Source: Chlorokybus atmophyticus
Taxonomy: Eukaryota > Streptophyta > Chlorokybophyceae > Chlorokybales > Chlorokybaceae
DNA: 24,346 nt
Direction: 5' to 3'
Assembly (NCBI GenBank): GCA_009103225.1
Contig: RHPI01000260.1
Coordinates: 170,810 to 195,155 of the forward strand
The notes below the pieces were generated by a model. It did no database searches, was not told the DNA's origin, and saw only the letters and a list, made by a program, of their open reading frames with translations. A program made the position numbers and the translations under genes. The number at the start of each line of letters is the position of its first letter. Positions within the stretch are counted from its first letter, which is position 1. Shown here piece by piece: positions 1 through 8,355 of this stretch.

Positions 1-264
1 GGGGTGGGGGGGAGGGGGGGGATCGCATAAATACGGTAAGCTATGGCAGTGAAAGTCGTTGTCATAGGAGGAGGCACATGCCATTGATACATGTTCCATA
101 ACCACGTACAAAACATCAAGTTACTATCACGTCACGTTTTATTGTGCATTATATGTCATGTACATCGCCTTAAAAGAGCAGTCATATATATAATGTGCAA
201 TGCATCTTATGAAGTCTCTTATATTGTCTGAGATGCGTTACATAAATTAAAATATGTCATGCCA
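1..264. other. Unassigned leader, G-rich at the edge
   Basis: The first 21 bases are almost all G, like the G tracts near 17.8-19.1 kb, so the window may begin next to such a tract. The rest is AT-rich and has no recognisable reading frame or repeat boundary. Confidence 0.4.
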
Positions 265-464
265 TGACGTTGTGCTTGTAGCTGTCGTGTAGGTCCTACA
301 CGCACTAGCGGCTAGTGCTCGGTAACCACCCTCTGTGTGGTCTGTGACATGAGAGAGAAGGCTCAGTGTGAAACTAGTGCTCCCTTCTCCGTGGAGATGT
401 AACTCACTCTGTGCTGGTGACGTGGTCGTGCCTCAAAGGTGAAAAGTGAATCTTGCCCAGTACA
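265..464 (-). mobile_element. Solo or truncated LTR end (copy A) with adjacent polypurine tract
   Basis: This 200-bp stretch resembles 1987-2171 in the same orientation, about 75% identical by eye. Shared blocks include GTGCTTGTAGCTGTCGT, GTGTGGTCTGTGAC and GGAGATGTAACT. Read on the minus strand it starts TGTACTGG and ends near AACGTCA. Just outside its start is a purine tract (465-480, minus AGGGGAGCGAGC), as expected of the polypurine tract before a 3' LTR. No coding remnant was recognised next to this copy. The inner edge is well supported by the comparison with copy B; the outer edge is a guess. Confidence 0.5.
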
Positions 465-480
465 GCTCGCTCCCCTATAA

Positions 481-1986
481 GCCACAACACTAGGGTGATG
501 TGAGATGTATGGAGGTGTAATTGTCAATGATTATCCTACTGATAGGTGTTTGGATTCAAGATGTGGACACACCAATGCATACGCATGCATACAGAATATA
601 GTGATCCCGTGAATGAGCACAAACGGGATCACTCAGAGTTGGTGCTAAGTCACTTCCAATGCTCTCTGTGTGCACATTGCAAAGATATCATAAGCATGCA
701 CTGCACAGTACCGTACAAGTTGGTGGTGTGGACAAAGCGGGACTGATCTTTAGTGATGTGACACCAACATGCTCACACCGTCACACTCACACCCTTTAAG
801 CAGAACAAGTGCTAGCAATTACAATAGCGCGATTGCAAGGAGTTACACCAAAAAGTATACACACCAAGGAAAGGTATCGCTCGCAAAAAGATGAAATTGC
901 ATTACCACCCTGACTAGTTGAGAACGCTAGCTCGGTACTTCTACCACTGTTCAGGTACAACAACTGTATCTGTCGTACATGTTCGTCTCGTCACATCCGG
1001 TTCGCTGACTAGCGCGCGCGCAGGCATCTCTTGAGCCTTTGAAGATGTCAATGATGACAGGGGCTGATCTAGGTGTGGATCCGGTTTGAGTTCTGCCTCT
1101 CTATAGCTGAGGTGGCAATCTTAAGGCAATGCTGCCTTGGTTGCATGCACATAGTTGTGCATGATGGCGGCGCCAGCAATGCGAAGATGCCCGAGCGCTA
1201 TGCGTGGCCAAGAACGCCCGATGCAGATACTGCTATGAGCGTGGGTCTCATTGCCAGCGTGGCAGGGGTGGACCCTTTGTGTCGGGATGTCCCTGTGAGG
1301 TGTGGGCCATCGAGTATGCTCCCCCCATACCTCTGTACTGAACACCTGTCCGTAGACATGGTCGACAGGTGCACCAACGCTACCACCATGGTGTGCGGGG
1401 CGAGTGAGTGGGCCCCATCTGACAACCCATAATTATGGTCTGAGTGAGCGGGGCGGTGCAACGTGGTACCCTGTGCAGAAGACACCTCCTCCCAAGATGC
1501 ATAAAGCACAATGGGGCTGAGGTGTGCGCCCAAGGTGGGGCTGCTCGTCTTGTGGCCCACTGCCGGACAAGCTGAGCCCGTGTGTGGCGACGTGCATTGG
1601 AATCCCTCCCATCAGTTGCTCCTTAGGATCAAGAAGGGGACTACGGCATGTGTGTGGTAGAGTAGAGGCTAACAACACACCCCTCTCTGTACACCTGTGG
1701 TATACTTGTATAAAATCTTTTCAACACAATGTATATGTCGTGCAGCCCCTATGTATGCTGGTGTAAGGCTGTTCCTCTGCATGGTGCACAGCTATATAGG
1801 TTTTCGGGTTGTATGCACAGCGCATCCTCGCATTGTACATTCAGAGCTGCTAAATGCATAAGGCACACTTCACTCGTATAAAGTAGCTCCCTCTTATATG
1901 TATAAAGTAACATAGGCCTCCTGGTTGTGTGCTTAGTGCGACCTTGCATGTGTGTTGAGTGCGCATGGCAACAAGTGCTCATGGCA
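481..1986. other. Unassigned region between two LTR-like copies
   Basis: Both strands have overlapping open frames of up to 120 codons between 1073 and 1766, but none resembles a known family and they overlap in several frames, as random GC-rich DNA does. A hairpin (11-bp perfect arms, 600-610 and 623-633, loop 12) is present. Around 1793-1990 there are two loosely similar 100-bp stretches, containing ataggttttcgggttgt and ataggcctcctggttgt. I see no gene here. Confidence 0.4.
600..633. repeat. Inverted repeat, 11-bp arms
   Basis: AGTGATCCCGT (600-610) is the exact reverse complement of 623-633, with a 12-nt loop. No flanking gene explains it. Confidence 0.6.
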
Positions 1987-2171
1987 TGACATCTGTCGTG
2001 CTTGTAGCTGTCGTATAGGCTAGTGCTTTGTAACCATCCTCAGTGTGGTCTGTGACTTGCCCTTTGTGAGCTGAATGAGAACTGGTGCTCCCTTTTCATT
2101 GGAGATGTAACTTACTGCGTGCTGATGACCTGATCGTGCCTCGAGGGTGCAAATAAAAGTTGACAAGAACA
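1987..2171 (-). mobile_element. 3' LTR (copy B) of the gypsy remnant
   Basis: This is the counterpart of 265-464. On the minus strand it begins TGTTCTTGTC at 2171, right after a purine-rich stretch (2172-2190, minus GGGTAGGGGAGCTCGC). It lies immediately downstream, in the minus sense, of the gypsy integrase/PHD remnant, where a 3' LTR is expected. The outer end is taken as TGACATC at 1987 from the alignment with copy A. No 5' LTR with the same sequence was found. Confidence 0.55.
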
Positions 2172-2190
2172 GCGAGCTCCCCTACCCGCT

Positions 2191-3340
2191 TCAGTTAGCT
2201 CCTTACTCGCATGAGTGGATCAACTGCATCTGGCAAGCCTCGCACTGCGGCATGACATCTAGTCTCCCTTGGGAACTTTGCTCAATGGTGGTGACAGGCA
2301 TTATATGTGCCAACCGGCTACACATCTGTCACACAGCAGCATGCTTGCTTGTCCATCGGCGCGTGCGCAGCTTTGCATCTGTGGCTGGCATTAGGAACAG
2401 CTGTTTTGGGTCCCCATCAATGTTGAGTAGATGACACAGGGCGCCGTTTTTCATCTGCTGCGTGCACATCCTGGCAATGCAGCCCTCCAGTAGAAGCACG
2501 CCGTTGTTGCGCACCTCCTTGACTTTGAAAATCATATTGCTGGCACTCAGTGGACACTAGTAGTGTCCAGTGTGTTCTGAGTTTGTCAATGTAGGTAGAC
2601 ATAGTCTCCTGTGCTGTGCAATGACTAAGTCATCCATTGTAACGGGCATAACACGTTTGAACAGCTTAGCCCTAATGGTGAGCTTCTTGACTCTTTTCAT
2701 CTTGTAATTCCACAACAGCCACTGGGCGTTCTCATAGAAGCTGACAGCTGTGGGTGACGGCCATATAGCTGAAAAATATGGACTGCATGCCCTCAAGGCA
2801 GCCTATTGACTGAACCTGTCACCCATCATGATCCGTGGCAACTGAATGTCCCAGTTGCTCTGGTCATGACTGCGGCAAAACTTGCGCGGTCCTCCCTTCA
2901 CAGTGCGTACTATTCTCTCAATGAGACCATCCGCTTAGGGATGGTTACGCTGCGTACGGCGGCAGTTGATGAAGCAGTCATGTAGCACGTCGTCATACTT
3001 GCCCCTAAACTCATTGCCCCGATCTGCGAGCACATCTGCGCACCCGCCAAATTTCTTTGATACAAGGTTTATAGAGGCCTCCGTTATGGTGTTACTTTCC
3101 TTGTTCACAAATGGGGTCACCTCCACCCACTTGTTGAAATGTTCAACCATAATTAAGATGTAGCGATGACCTCGACTATGCTAAACAGGAAACCTGTCCA
3201 GCACCTAGCCACCCTTTACAGGGGTCTTTCGAGGTCTGATTATGACATGTCGCAATTGGGCCAGACCAAATATGATCAGATTCTATGACTGGTGCAAGAC
3301 CACCGGGTAATCTGGTGCGCACCTGTCATGTCTTGTCATA
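2191..3340 (-). pseudogene. Ty3/gypsy integrase and pol C-terminus, decayed
   Basis: In life this would be the integrase end of a gypsy polyprotein, which inserts the cDNA into the genome. Read from 3340 downward: a degraded start with GHRYILIMVEHFNKWVEV (about 3190-3110), the second catalytic Asp in VLADRGNEF, and HP-stop-ADGLIERIVRTVK with the catalytic Glu at 2917-2919 (stop TAA at 2935-2937, where Gln is usual). Then come NWDIQLPRIMMG and a shifted frame of the P..YG..P type near 2780. A later block, VKEVRNNGVLLLEG (about 2525-2480), matches the post-integrase region of gypsy elements, and a PHD finger follows. No reverse transcriptase was found upstream. Stops and frameshifts show that it is dead. 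Confidence 0.75.
2250..2390 (-). pseudogene. PHD-finger remnant at the pol C-terminus
   Basis: PHD fingers bind histone H3 tails. On the minus strand one frame reads Cys (2388-2390), then CARADGQASMLLCDRC (CDRC at 2322-2333), then AGWHI, stop, CLSPPLSKVPKGD, stop, ending in Cys at 2250-2252. The spacing CDRC...GWH..CL.PPL..VP.GDW..C is the classic PHD pattern. The two stops stand where Tyr/His-type and Trp residues are usual. It is in the same element as the integrase just upstream and ends about 60 bp before the polypurine tract, so it was probably the tail of the gypsy polyprotein, a place where it could have steered integration to chromatin. Confidence 0.65.
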
Positions 3341-3503
3341 CCTACCCAAGTCTGTTGCAAAAGTTCACATTTCCCAACCAACTTTGCAGAGAACCTAGCA
3401 TGGCTGCCGGGCACCTAGTTAACTGCTAGGTGACCAATGAGTCCCTACCAGACTTCAACTATAAGTAGACATCATCAAGAACACTAGTTCATGCTAGACC
3501 ATT

Positions 3504-3571
3504 TGTCACAGCCTGGCAAGCTGCAACCTAGCGCACGAATGGGCTAGGTTGCAGCTTGCCAGGCTGTGACA
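3504..3571. repeat. Perfect hairpin, 29-bp arms
   Basis: Positions 3504-3532 are the exact reverse complement of 3543-3571, with a 10-nt loop. The outer ends read TGTCACAG and CTGTGACA, similar to the ends of the short LTRs at 5796 and 6361. No target-site duplication is visible beside it. Confidence 0.9.
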
Positions 3572-4750
3572 GAAGCCATGTCACCTCAACGGCAAGCCAC
3601 TGCAAAATAGCTATGTTTATAATTACATATGCATGTGTGTCGCCATGTGCACTACCATGAGAGCCATTCCATCAAGTCACCGTACATAACTATATAGCTG
3701 CACATCACATATGTACACACACTGTCACAGCTTCTAGAAGGTCGTGTACACACACAGCTCGTTGAGCATAACTAACTGGTCTTTTATTATACAACCATTT
3801 ATGCTGTTTGCCCGAATAGGTGCGCTAGCTCGAGGTCCTGTTTCTCGTCGATGCACCGCTGCAGGAAAATGTCCACGTGCGCTGTCTGCTTGGAGCGTGG
3901 TACTCTCGATCAACAGTTTCGTTCAGCGTGTCGCATGCCTCGTGCTTTTGCGCTTGGCGGATTTTGGTAGACTGTCCCGCGCACTTGCCTTGTCAGCCCT
4001 CTGCGAGCTACAGATGGATATGGAGATTGTCATGGCTTAATGCTAATCACCATGCAGTGCGGACAGATTAGCTACATACCTATGCACCGCGCTTGGCGGG
4101 CAAAGGGCGAGCTTTCTTGGGTTGCTTGTTAGTCGACGTGGTCGCCTCCTCGTTGAACCGCTCCCGTGCGCCTTTGCCAAGTGCAGAGACTTTCTTGTCT
4201 TGAGTGGGGTTCTTGATGGCCGGAGCGACGAGCCTTTCTGCGTCATTACTCGGCAGGTATGCGTCCTCATGAACAGTATCATTCATGAACTCAATGGTAC
4301 CTCATCTTTCTCGTTGTCGCTCTCGCTTCATTCAACACACCCAATCTTAGCGTCAACGAACGCTCGTGCGCCCTAAGCACTTTGCGTGTGCAAACGCTGA
4401 GGTGCCTTCCGGCTGTGAGGCAACCACGTAAGCATGCAAGCGTTTATAGGATGCACAATGTCGCAAAGACTTGAGCTTGACTGTGCATGCTCACCCATTG
4501 CGTTGTAGAGCAGCTTGTGGTGGTGGGAGTGAAGCAAGTTGCATTTGCATGGCTCGATGCTCCGCTGCACTGCACTCATTCGCATTGAAAATGGCCTCCA
4601 TCTTCGCCCACTTGGGGTCGCAGGCCATCCTCAGCAGCTTAGGATCTACGTTGCTTGGCTTAACGTGCCACGTGCCAGCATCATTCATTTTGTCGTGTAG
4701 CTGTTGACATTAGGACAGTCTAGAACGGTCTATACCGGCTTGGGACTGGT
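3572..4750 (-). other. Unassigned stretch with coding-like minus-strand frames
   Basis: Two minus-strand frames look more coding-like than the background. At 4491-4688 a 65-codon frame (from ATG at 4688) contains KLLRMACDPKWAKMEAIF. At 4080-4286 a 68-codon frame ends in a basic tail, KKARPLPAKRGA. Shorter pieces such as DIFLQRCIDEKQDLELAHLF (about 3860-3800) break off at stops. All are downstream of, and on the same strand as, the methyltransferase remnant, so they may be decayed parts of the same gene or element. I recognise no family. Confidence 0.3.
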
Positions 4751-5311
4751 CTAGGCCTTAGTTAAAAACTGTTCAGTCAGCTTGTTGTATAATTGTGCTG
4801 TTAACAACTGCTGGTGCTGGTTGAAGTCGGGCTTGAGACTAGGCACATGAGTTAGCAGTTTGTTAAGGTCGGACTGGCCTAGAACGCACAGCATCATTGA
4901 GGTTTGCATAAGTGCGAAGGCACTCATAACATTCCAAAAAATGAAGGGTTTTGCAGCGGCCCGCAGCTTGTTGCGCATAGGCAGGCAAAAGGTCACTGTG
5001 CTCCTTGCTGTGCTTGCGTGAAACGCGAGGTGCTGCGTGGTGGGGACCACCGTTAAGTACGCCTAGCAGGGTGGGCTGGCCCACACATCATCGTAGGGCG
5101 AAAGATCAGCTTGCATAACGTCCTCCACAATCCAAGGGAATTCCTCCTGCCGGATTATGTCGATCCCCACCACATCGAACTGAGCACGCCACGGCCTCAT
5201 GCCGGCACCGCCACCTCCGTAAAACATATCTAGTGCCATTAGACGCGACTTCACTCCGCAAGCCGCAACTGGCATCCGAGCCATGAGCATGGGGCGGTCA
5301 AGGTTGCGCAA
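4751..5311 (-). pseudogene. Cytosine-5 DNA methyltransferase remnant
   Basis: Enzymes of this family methylate cytosine in DNA using S-adenosylmethionine. On the minus strand an 82-codon open frame contains motif I (LDMFYGGGGAG, about 5236-5204; FxGxG present), the following FDVVGIDI with the acidic cofactor-binding residue, and motif IV with the catalytic Cys, WASPPC (PPC at 5066-5074). The next codon is TAG (5063-5065), where Gln is common. After the stop the same frame continues to 4751 and shows MRNKLRAAAKPFIFWNVMSA, resembling the R..L...G.P.vIENV..A stretch (motif VI), with the Glu of ENV lost. A neighbouring frame carries EHSDLLPA, as expected just before it, so at least two frameshifts are present. 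The sequence is closer to the compact phage- or bacterial-type enzymes than to large host maintenance enzymes. A Tudor-like stretch lies just upstream. It may have been carried by a retroelement, but that link is inferred from position only. Confidence 0.6.
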
Positions 5312-5402
5312 CCTCTGCAGTCCTTAAGGGGGATCCACCTTGCGTTTTACCTGGTGCTGGCCCACACGCAACAGCATATGTAAATGCTATCATTAAATGC
5401 CG

Positions 5403-5440
5403 CGACATTGTGGTATTTCAGCTGAAATACCACAATGTCG
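5403..5440. repeat. Perfect 38-bp palindrome, no loop
   Basis: Positions 5403-5421 and 5422-5440 are exact reverse complements with the centre at CAGCTG. It would extrude as a cruciform or fold as an RNA hairpin. It overlaps the end of the Tudor-like frame. Confidence 0.95.
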
Positions 5441-5690
5441 CCCTGCAGGCATATAGTCTGCACGTTACCATTATCGAAATGTATGGTGTGCATTGCTATC
5501 AACCATGTAGTTCACTTTCACCATGTCAATAGGCAGCATGTGCAGCATGCACATGCCAGATCCGCACGTGCTCTGATGTAACCTAGCCATGTAGCTGCGA
5601 GCTTATACTTATTGTGCACGTGTATAATGCCGCGGTACCGCTCCATGTCCATCGGCCAGTACACCAGCACGGGACATCCCACCCAACTTT
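5425..5690 (-). pseudogene. Tudor-like chromatin-reader remnant upstream of the methyltransferase
   Basis: One minus-strand frame reads CPVLVYWPMDMERYRGIIH (YWP at 5653-5661) and, after two stops, HTIHFDNGNVQTICLQGDIV in the same frame (FDNGN at 5464-5478). This matches the pattern V.VYWP.D..YY.G.V ... H.I.YDDGD.E.L.L of Tudor-type domains that bind methylated histone tails. The spacing is about 60 residues. It sits about 115 bp upstream, in the minus sense, of the methyltransferase frame, but in a different frame. Reader plus writer on one strand suggests one former gene, now split by stops and frameshifts. Confidence 0.4.
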
Positions 5691-5795
5691 AAGCACCAGC
5701 AGACACATGATACCGCAGCTCGTTTAGATTAGTTGATTCTTCAAGTAACAATGTGGCAGATTCAAAGTTCACTCCTCGCCCGCAACGAGGCAACT

Positions 5796-6321
5796 TGTCA
5801 CAACCCACTCGACCACAAAAGACTTGATGCTTTTATAGTCGATTTGTGGTAATTTAATGTACCTTCCCGTTACATTCCCCCCCACTTAAGAACGCTGGCG
5901 TCCTCGGCAGCTGGCGCCCATCAGCTGGGAAATCTTCGCAGGGGTCTGATTTAAAGTCGGTCACCGGCCCCACCACCCAAGGACCGGCCAATTTTGGCCC
6001 ATACCGGTCAACGCGCGCATAGCGCACCGCTGCCGGCCCCACAGGTCGCATCGCGACAGCCAGGTCGCGTTCTGCCGCGCCGACTGAACCGGTCAGTCCG
6101 ACACGACTGCCATTAGGCAAGTCGCGACCTATCGACGATGGCACTTATGAAGTTACCATTTACGATGTTGTTGGATCGAGAAACAACGATCGCGGAATTC
6201 GTGTGCAAGGCAGGAATCAAACCTGGGTCTCAAGCTCCGATGACAAATGTCACAACCCACTCGACCACAAAAGACTTGATGCTTTTATTGTCGATTTGTG
6301 GTAATGTACCTTCCCGTTACA
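5796..6321 (-). mobile_element. TRIM-type miniature LTR element (complete)
   Basis: Two near-identical short direct repeats (5796-5874, 79 bp; 6248-6321, 74 bp, differing mainly by a 5-bp gap) bound a 373-bp interior. Both begin TGTCACAACCC and end CCGTTACA. The 5-bp sequence CAACT lies on both sides (5791-5795 and 6322-6326), a perfect target-site duplication. On the minus strand the interior begins with a primer site like TGTCATCGGAGC (9 of 12 bases match the plant-type initiator-Met site TGGTATCAGAGC) and ends with a purine tract AAGTGGGGGGGAA directly before the TGTAACGGG of the 3' LTR. No protein is encoded. The last in-frame codons before the LTR spell LKWGGM-stop, perhaps a leftover of a parent pol gene. 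It must depend on proteins from another element. Confidence 0.85.
6213..6267 (-). promoter_or_regulatory. tRNA-like A box and B box across the LTR/primer site
   Basis: On the minus strand TGGTCGAGTGGG (6256-6267) matches the tRNA-gene A box near the end of the 5' LTR. GGTTTGATTCC (6213-6223) matches the B box consensus GGTTCGANTCC in 10 of 11 positions and sits in a 4-bp stem with a 7-nt loop (6211-6225), like a T arm. The 32-nt gap between boxes is within the range of tRNA genes. Transcription by RNA polymerase III is inferred, not shown. Confidence 0.45.
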
Positions 6322-6360
6322 CAACTGGTGCTACCATATTGAACATGTTTATATACAGCT

Positions 6361-6827
6361 TGTCACGATTTGAGATAAATTGTGACAGACCTCACTCATG
6401 GTAGCGTCATTTTGCTACCATAGCTTAGAGTTGGAGCCCACTTGTTACAATGGTAACGGAGCTTGATGTCTTAGGTTCAATTTCCGTAGGGGATTAAGGC
6501 AGATTCAAAGGAAAAAACAATTTGGGGCGGCTTGCCCTAGGTTGGGCGCAGGTTCGCAACCTGCACGCCGAGCCAGTTTAACCTATGGCCGCATGGTAGG
6601 TCGCGCCGTGATGCTGGCCAAATCCAAAAGGCTACAGGCGGACCGGTTGTGGTACGGCCGTGACCACGGCAACGTGGGCTAGTAAGTGTTTCATTGGATA
6701 ATGAGGAACCCGTGGGTTAAGTTAGGGAGGAATGTCATAATTTGGGATGAATTGTAACAGACCGCACTCATGGTAGCGGTATTTGCTATTATAGCTTAGT
6801 GGTCGGAGCCCACTTCAAGTTGTTACA
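6361..6827 (+). mobile_element. TRIM-type miniature LTR element (complete)
   Basis: A 5' LTR (6361-6449, TGTCACG...TGTTACA) and a 3' LTR (6733-6827, TGTCATA...TGTTACA) are about 80% identical by eye. They flank a 283-bp non-coding interior. CAGCT is duplicated exactly at 6356-6360 and 6828-6832. One base after the 5' LTR is TGGTAACGGAGC (6451-6462), which matches the initiator-Met primer site TGGTATCAGAGC in 10 of 12 positions. GGGAGGAA (6725-6732) is the polypurine tract directly before the 3' LTR. Each LTR holds a small hairpin (GGTAGC...GCTACC in the 5' copy) followed by an A-box-like TAGCTTAG motif. It lies 34 bp from the minus-strand element at 5796-6321, in the opposite orientation, with similar ends, primer site and purine tract. 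Confidence 0.88.
6421..6485 (+). promoter_or_regulatory. tRNA-like A box and B box across LTR and primer site
   Basis: TAGCTTAGAGTTGG (6421-6434) resembles a tRNA A box and lies at the end of the 5' LTR. GGTTCAATTTCC (6474-6485) is close to a B box with one extra T and lies just past the primer site. The 39-nt spacing fits an internal pol III promoter. A second B-box-like GGTTCGCAACC is at 6551-6561. Function is inferred. Confidence 0.4.
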
Positions 6828-6832
6828 CAGCT

Positions 6833-7667
6833 AAGCAGCAGAATAGTGCATGTGATATGAGGATACCTTTGCAAATTGTTGTGGTTAATGTTGAAAGGCC
6901 GTACTTGATTGAGTATAAGGCATGTATGGTAGTGGTCGACCACACCACTCAAATGCTGATGTGTTGCAGCTGCTGCAAGTGTACTAATTAAAGAAGACCT
7001 TTGGTGATGTGCACTTGCAATTGTATGCTCTCCGACAGTCAAAAACATGCCACCCTTCAGCCTGGTGATGCCAGCAAGATAATGTGAAGCCATACAAAAT
7101 CTTCAATGTCGTGCACAAGCGCTCATGTTGTTGCCATTATGCACATCAATATGGCACGCAGTGCACATGAGTGGTCGTCGGCCGTCTAGCGTGGCCGCCG
7201 TAAATAGCCAAGAGGGCATCTGCTCACTTGTTTTTGGGTTTTGCTCCCTTTATTGGGGTGGCGAGCACTCATAAAGCACGATACGAACTAAGGCACAAAA
7301 CGGTCATTGAGGCACCAGCATAGCAGTTCATTGGAGTCACCCAAGTTAAAAGTGTTTGTGTGAACTTCAGGTGCACCGCTGGGCTACCCAACGATACACC
7401 AATGCTATCTCCTATCATCTAGCACCATGCAATGGCTGTGCTGCACGTGTTGGCGACGATCATCTTCAGAGTGAACGTTCTTGTTAAAGTATGCCAAAGA
7501 TGCTGAATCTGCTTGTGCTGCGGCAGATGGATGACACGAATCAACTTATATTAAGATGTGCCTGGGCTGCTTGCAAAGCTTGAAGCAGCGAATACCCTTG
7601 TGGTCGGGTATTATTGAGAGCGTTGTTCAGCGTCTCGTTCAGTGGACGCTCCAGCTAAATGATGAAC
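6833..7667. other. Unassigned stretch between the TRIM element and the copia 5' LTR
   Basis: A 92-codon minus-strand frame (6815-7093) overlaps the TRIM LTR and matches nothing I know. A short coding-like minus frame near 7650-7550 (LNNALNNTRPQGYSLLQALQ) may be a remnant. No start, domain or splice structure supports a gene. Confidence 0.35.
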
Positions 7668-8101
7668 TGTTGAGAGTATTCCTACATACGATCAGCATCG
7701 ACCCCTCGACACTAGAGTAGAACACTTTATAAGGCGGAGCACGTGGACTTTGGACTTGGCAAGACATCGCTCAGCCAGAGTCCGGACTTCAGACTAGGCG
7801 CCTAAAAGATACTTTGTATCTCAGTGTATACTAAGCCTTGGAGAGCGTACAAGAGCTTGTTGGTTAGCTCTGGTTGTAAGAAAGACAGTGCAGCTTACAG
7901 CGCTGCAAAAGGCTGAGTGAAGCTTACATAGTGCTCGCAAATGTAGACGCGTATATAACTGGCTGATGTAAGAGCCAGCGGACAACTTGCAATCATCTAT
8001 GATAGAAGAATGTGATGACTTGTGTATGCTCTGGTGGTGGTAGCTCTGTTCGTGTATATCTATGCTTGTCCTAGCTACATGTGCATGCTAGTCCTTCAAC
8101 A
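7668..8101 (+). repeat. Copia 5' LTR
   Basis: It starts TGTTGAGAGTATTCC and ends CCTTCAACA. A TATA-like TTTATAAGG lies near 7726-7734 and is mutated in the 3' copy, which fits a promoter kept only as sequence. The aligned 3' copy is 13533-13964. Confidence 0.92.
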
Positions 8102-8114
8102 GGTTATGAGCCCA
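8102..8114 (+). promoter_or_regulatory. Primer-binding site for a half initiator-Met tRNA
   Basis: GGTTATGAGCCCA directly follows the 5' LTR. Its reverse complement TGGGCTCATAACC is the anticodon stem-loop of eukaryotic initiator methionine tRNA (CAT anticodon), not the CCA end. Drosophila copia and yeast Ty5 are known to prime from a cleaved half of this tRNA, so the same mechanism is likely here. Confidence 0.75.
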
Positions 8115-8222
8115 CACTACGCTCAAGGGGTGTGAGACCGGAGCACTATTAGTTCTACATTTACGGTAGCTTGTGCGTAGCAGAGCCTTGCGTGTCAACT
8201 GCAGAAGGCAGGAGCGACAAAG

Positions 8223-8355
8223 ATGGAGGCGATCTACGAGATGGGACAGATTGCAAAGCTGAACATCAACAATTATAGTGTATGGTGTGCGGAGATGAAG
8301 GCCTTGCCCATCTAAAGGAAGATGTGAAAGTACGTTGATCCGAAGGCACCACCAC
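8223..8355 (+). pseudogene. Copia gag, N-terminal part
   Basis: From ATG at 8223 the frame reads MEAIYEMGQIAKLNINNYSV and then WCAEMKAL, the usual start of copia gag (LN..NY..W...M). A stop follows at 8313-8315. The frame continues after it with KYVDPKAPPP and is then cut at 8355 by the nested insertion. Gag would form the virus-like particle that packages the RNA. The start is chosen because it is the first ATG after the primer site with family similarity. Confidence 0.75.

Noticed and set aside
1073-1766. Protein-coding gene in the overlapping 120-codon frames
   Set aside because: Several frames on both strands are open at once and none shows a domain or splice structure.
5854-6144. A 96-codon minus-strand gene
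   Set aside because: It lies wholly in the TRIM interior and its 3' LTR; only the last codons look like a pol-tail vestige.
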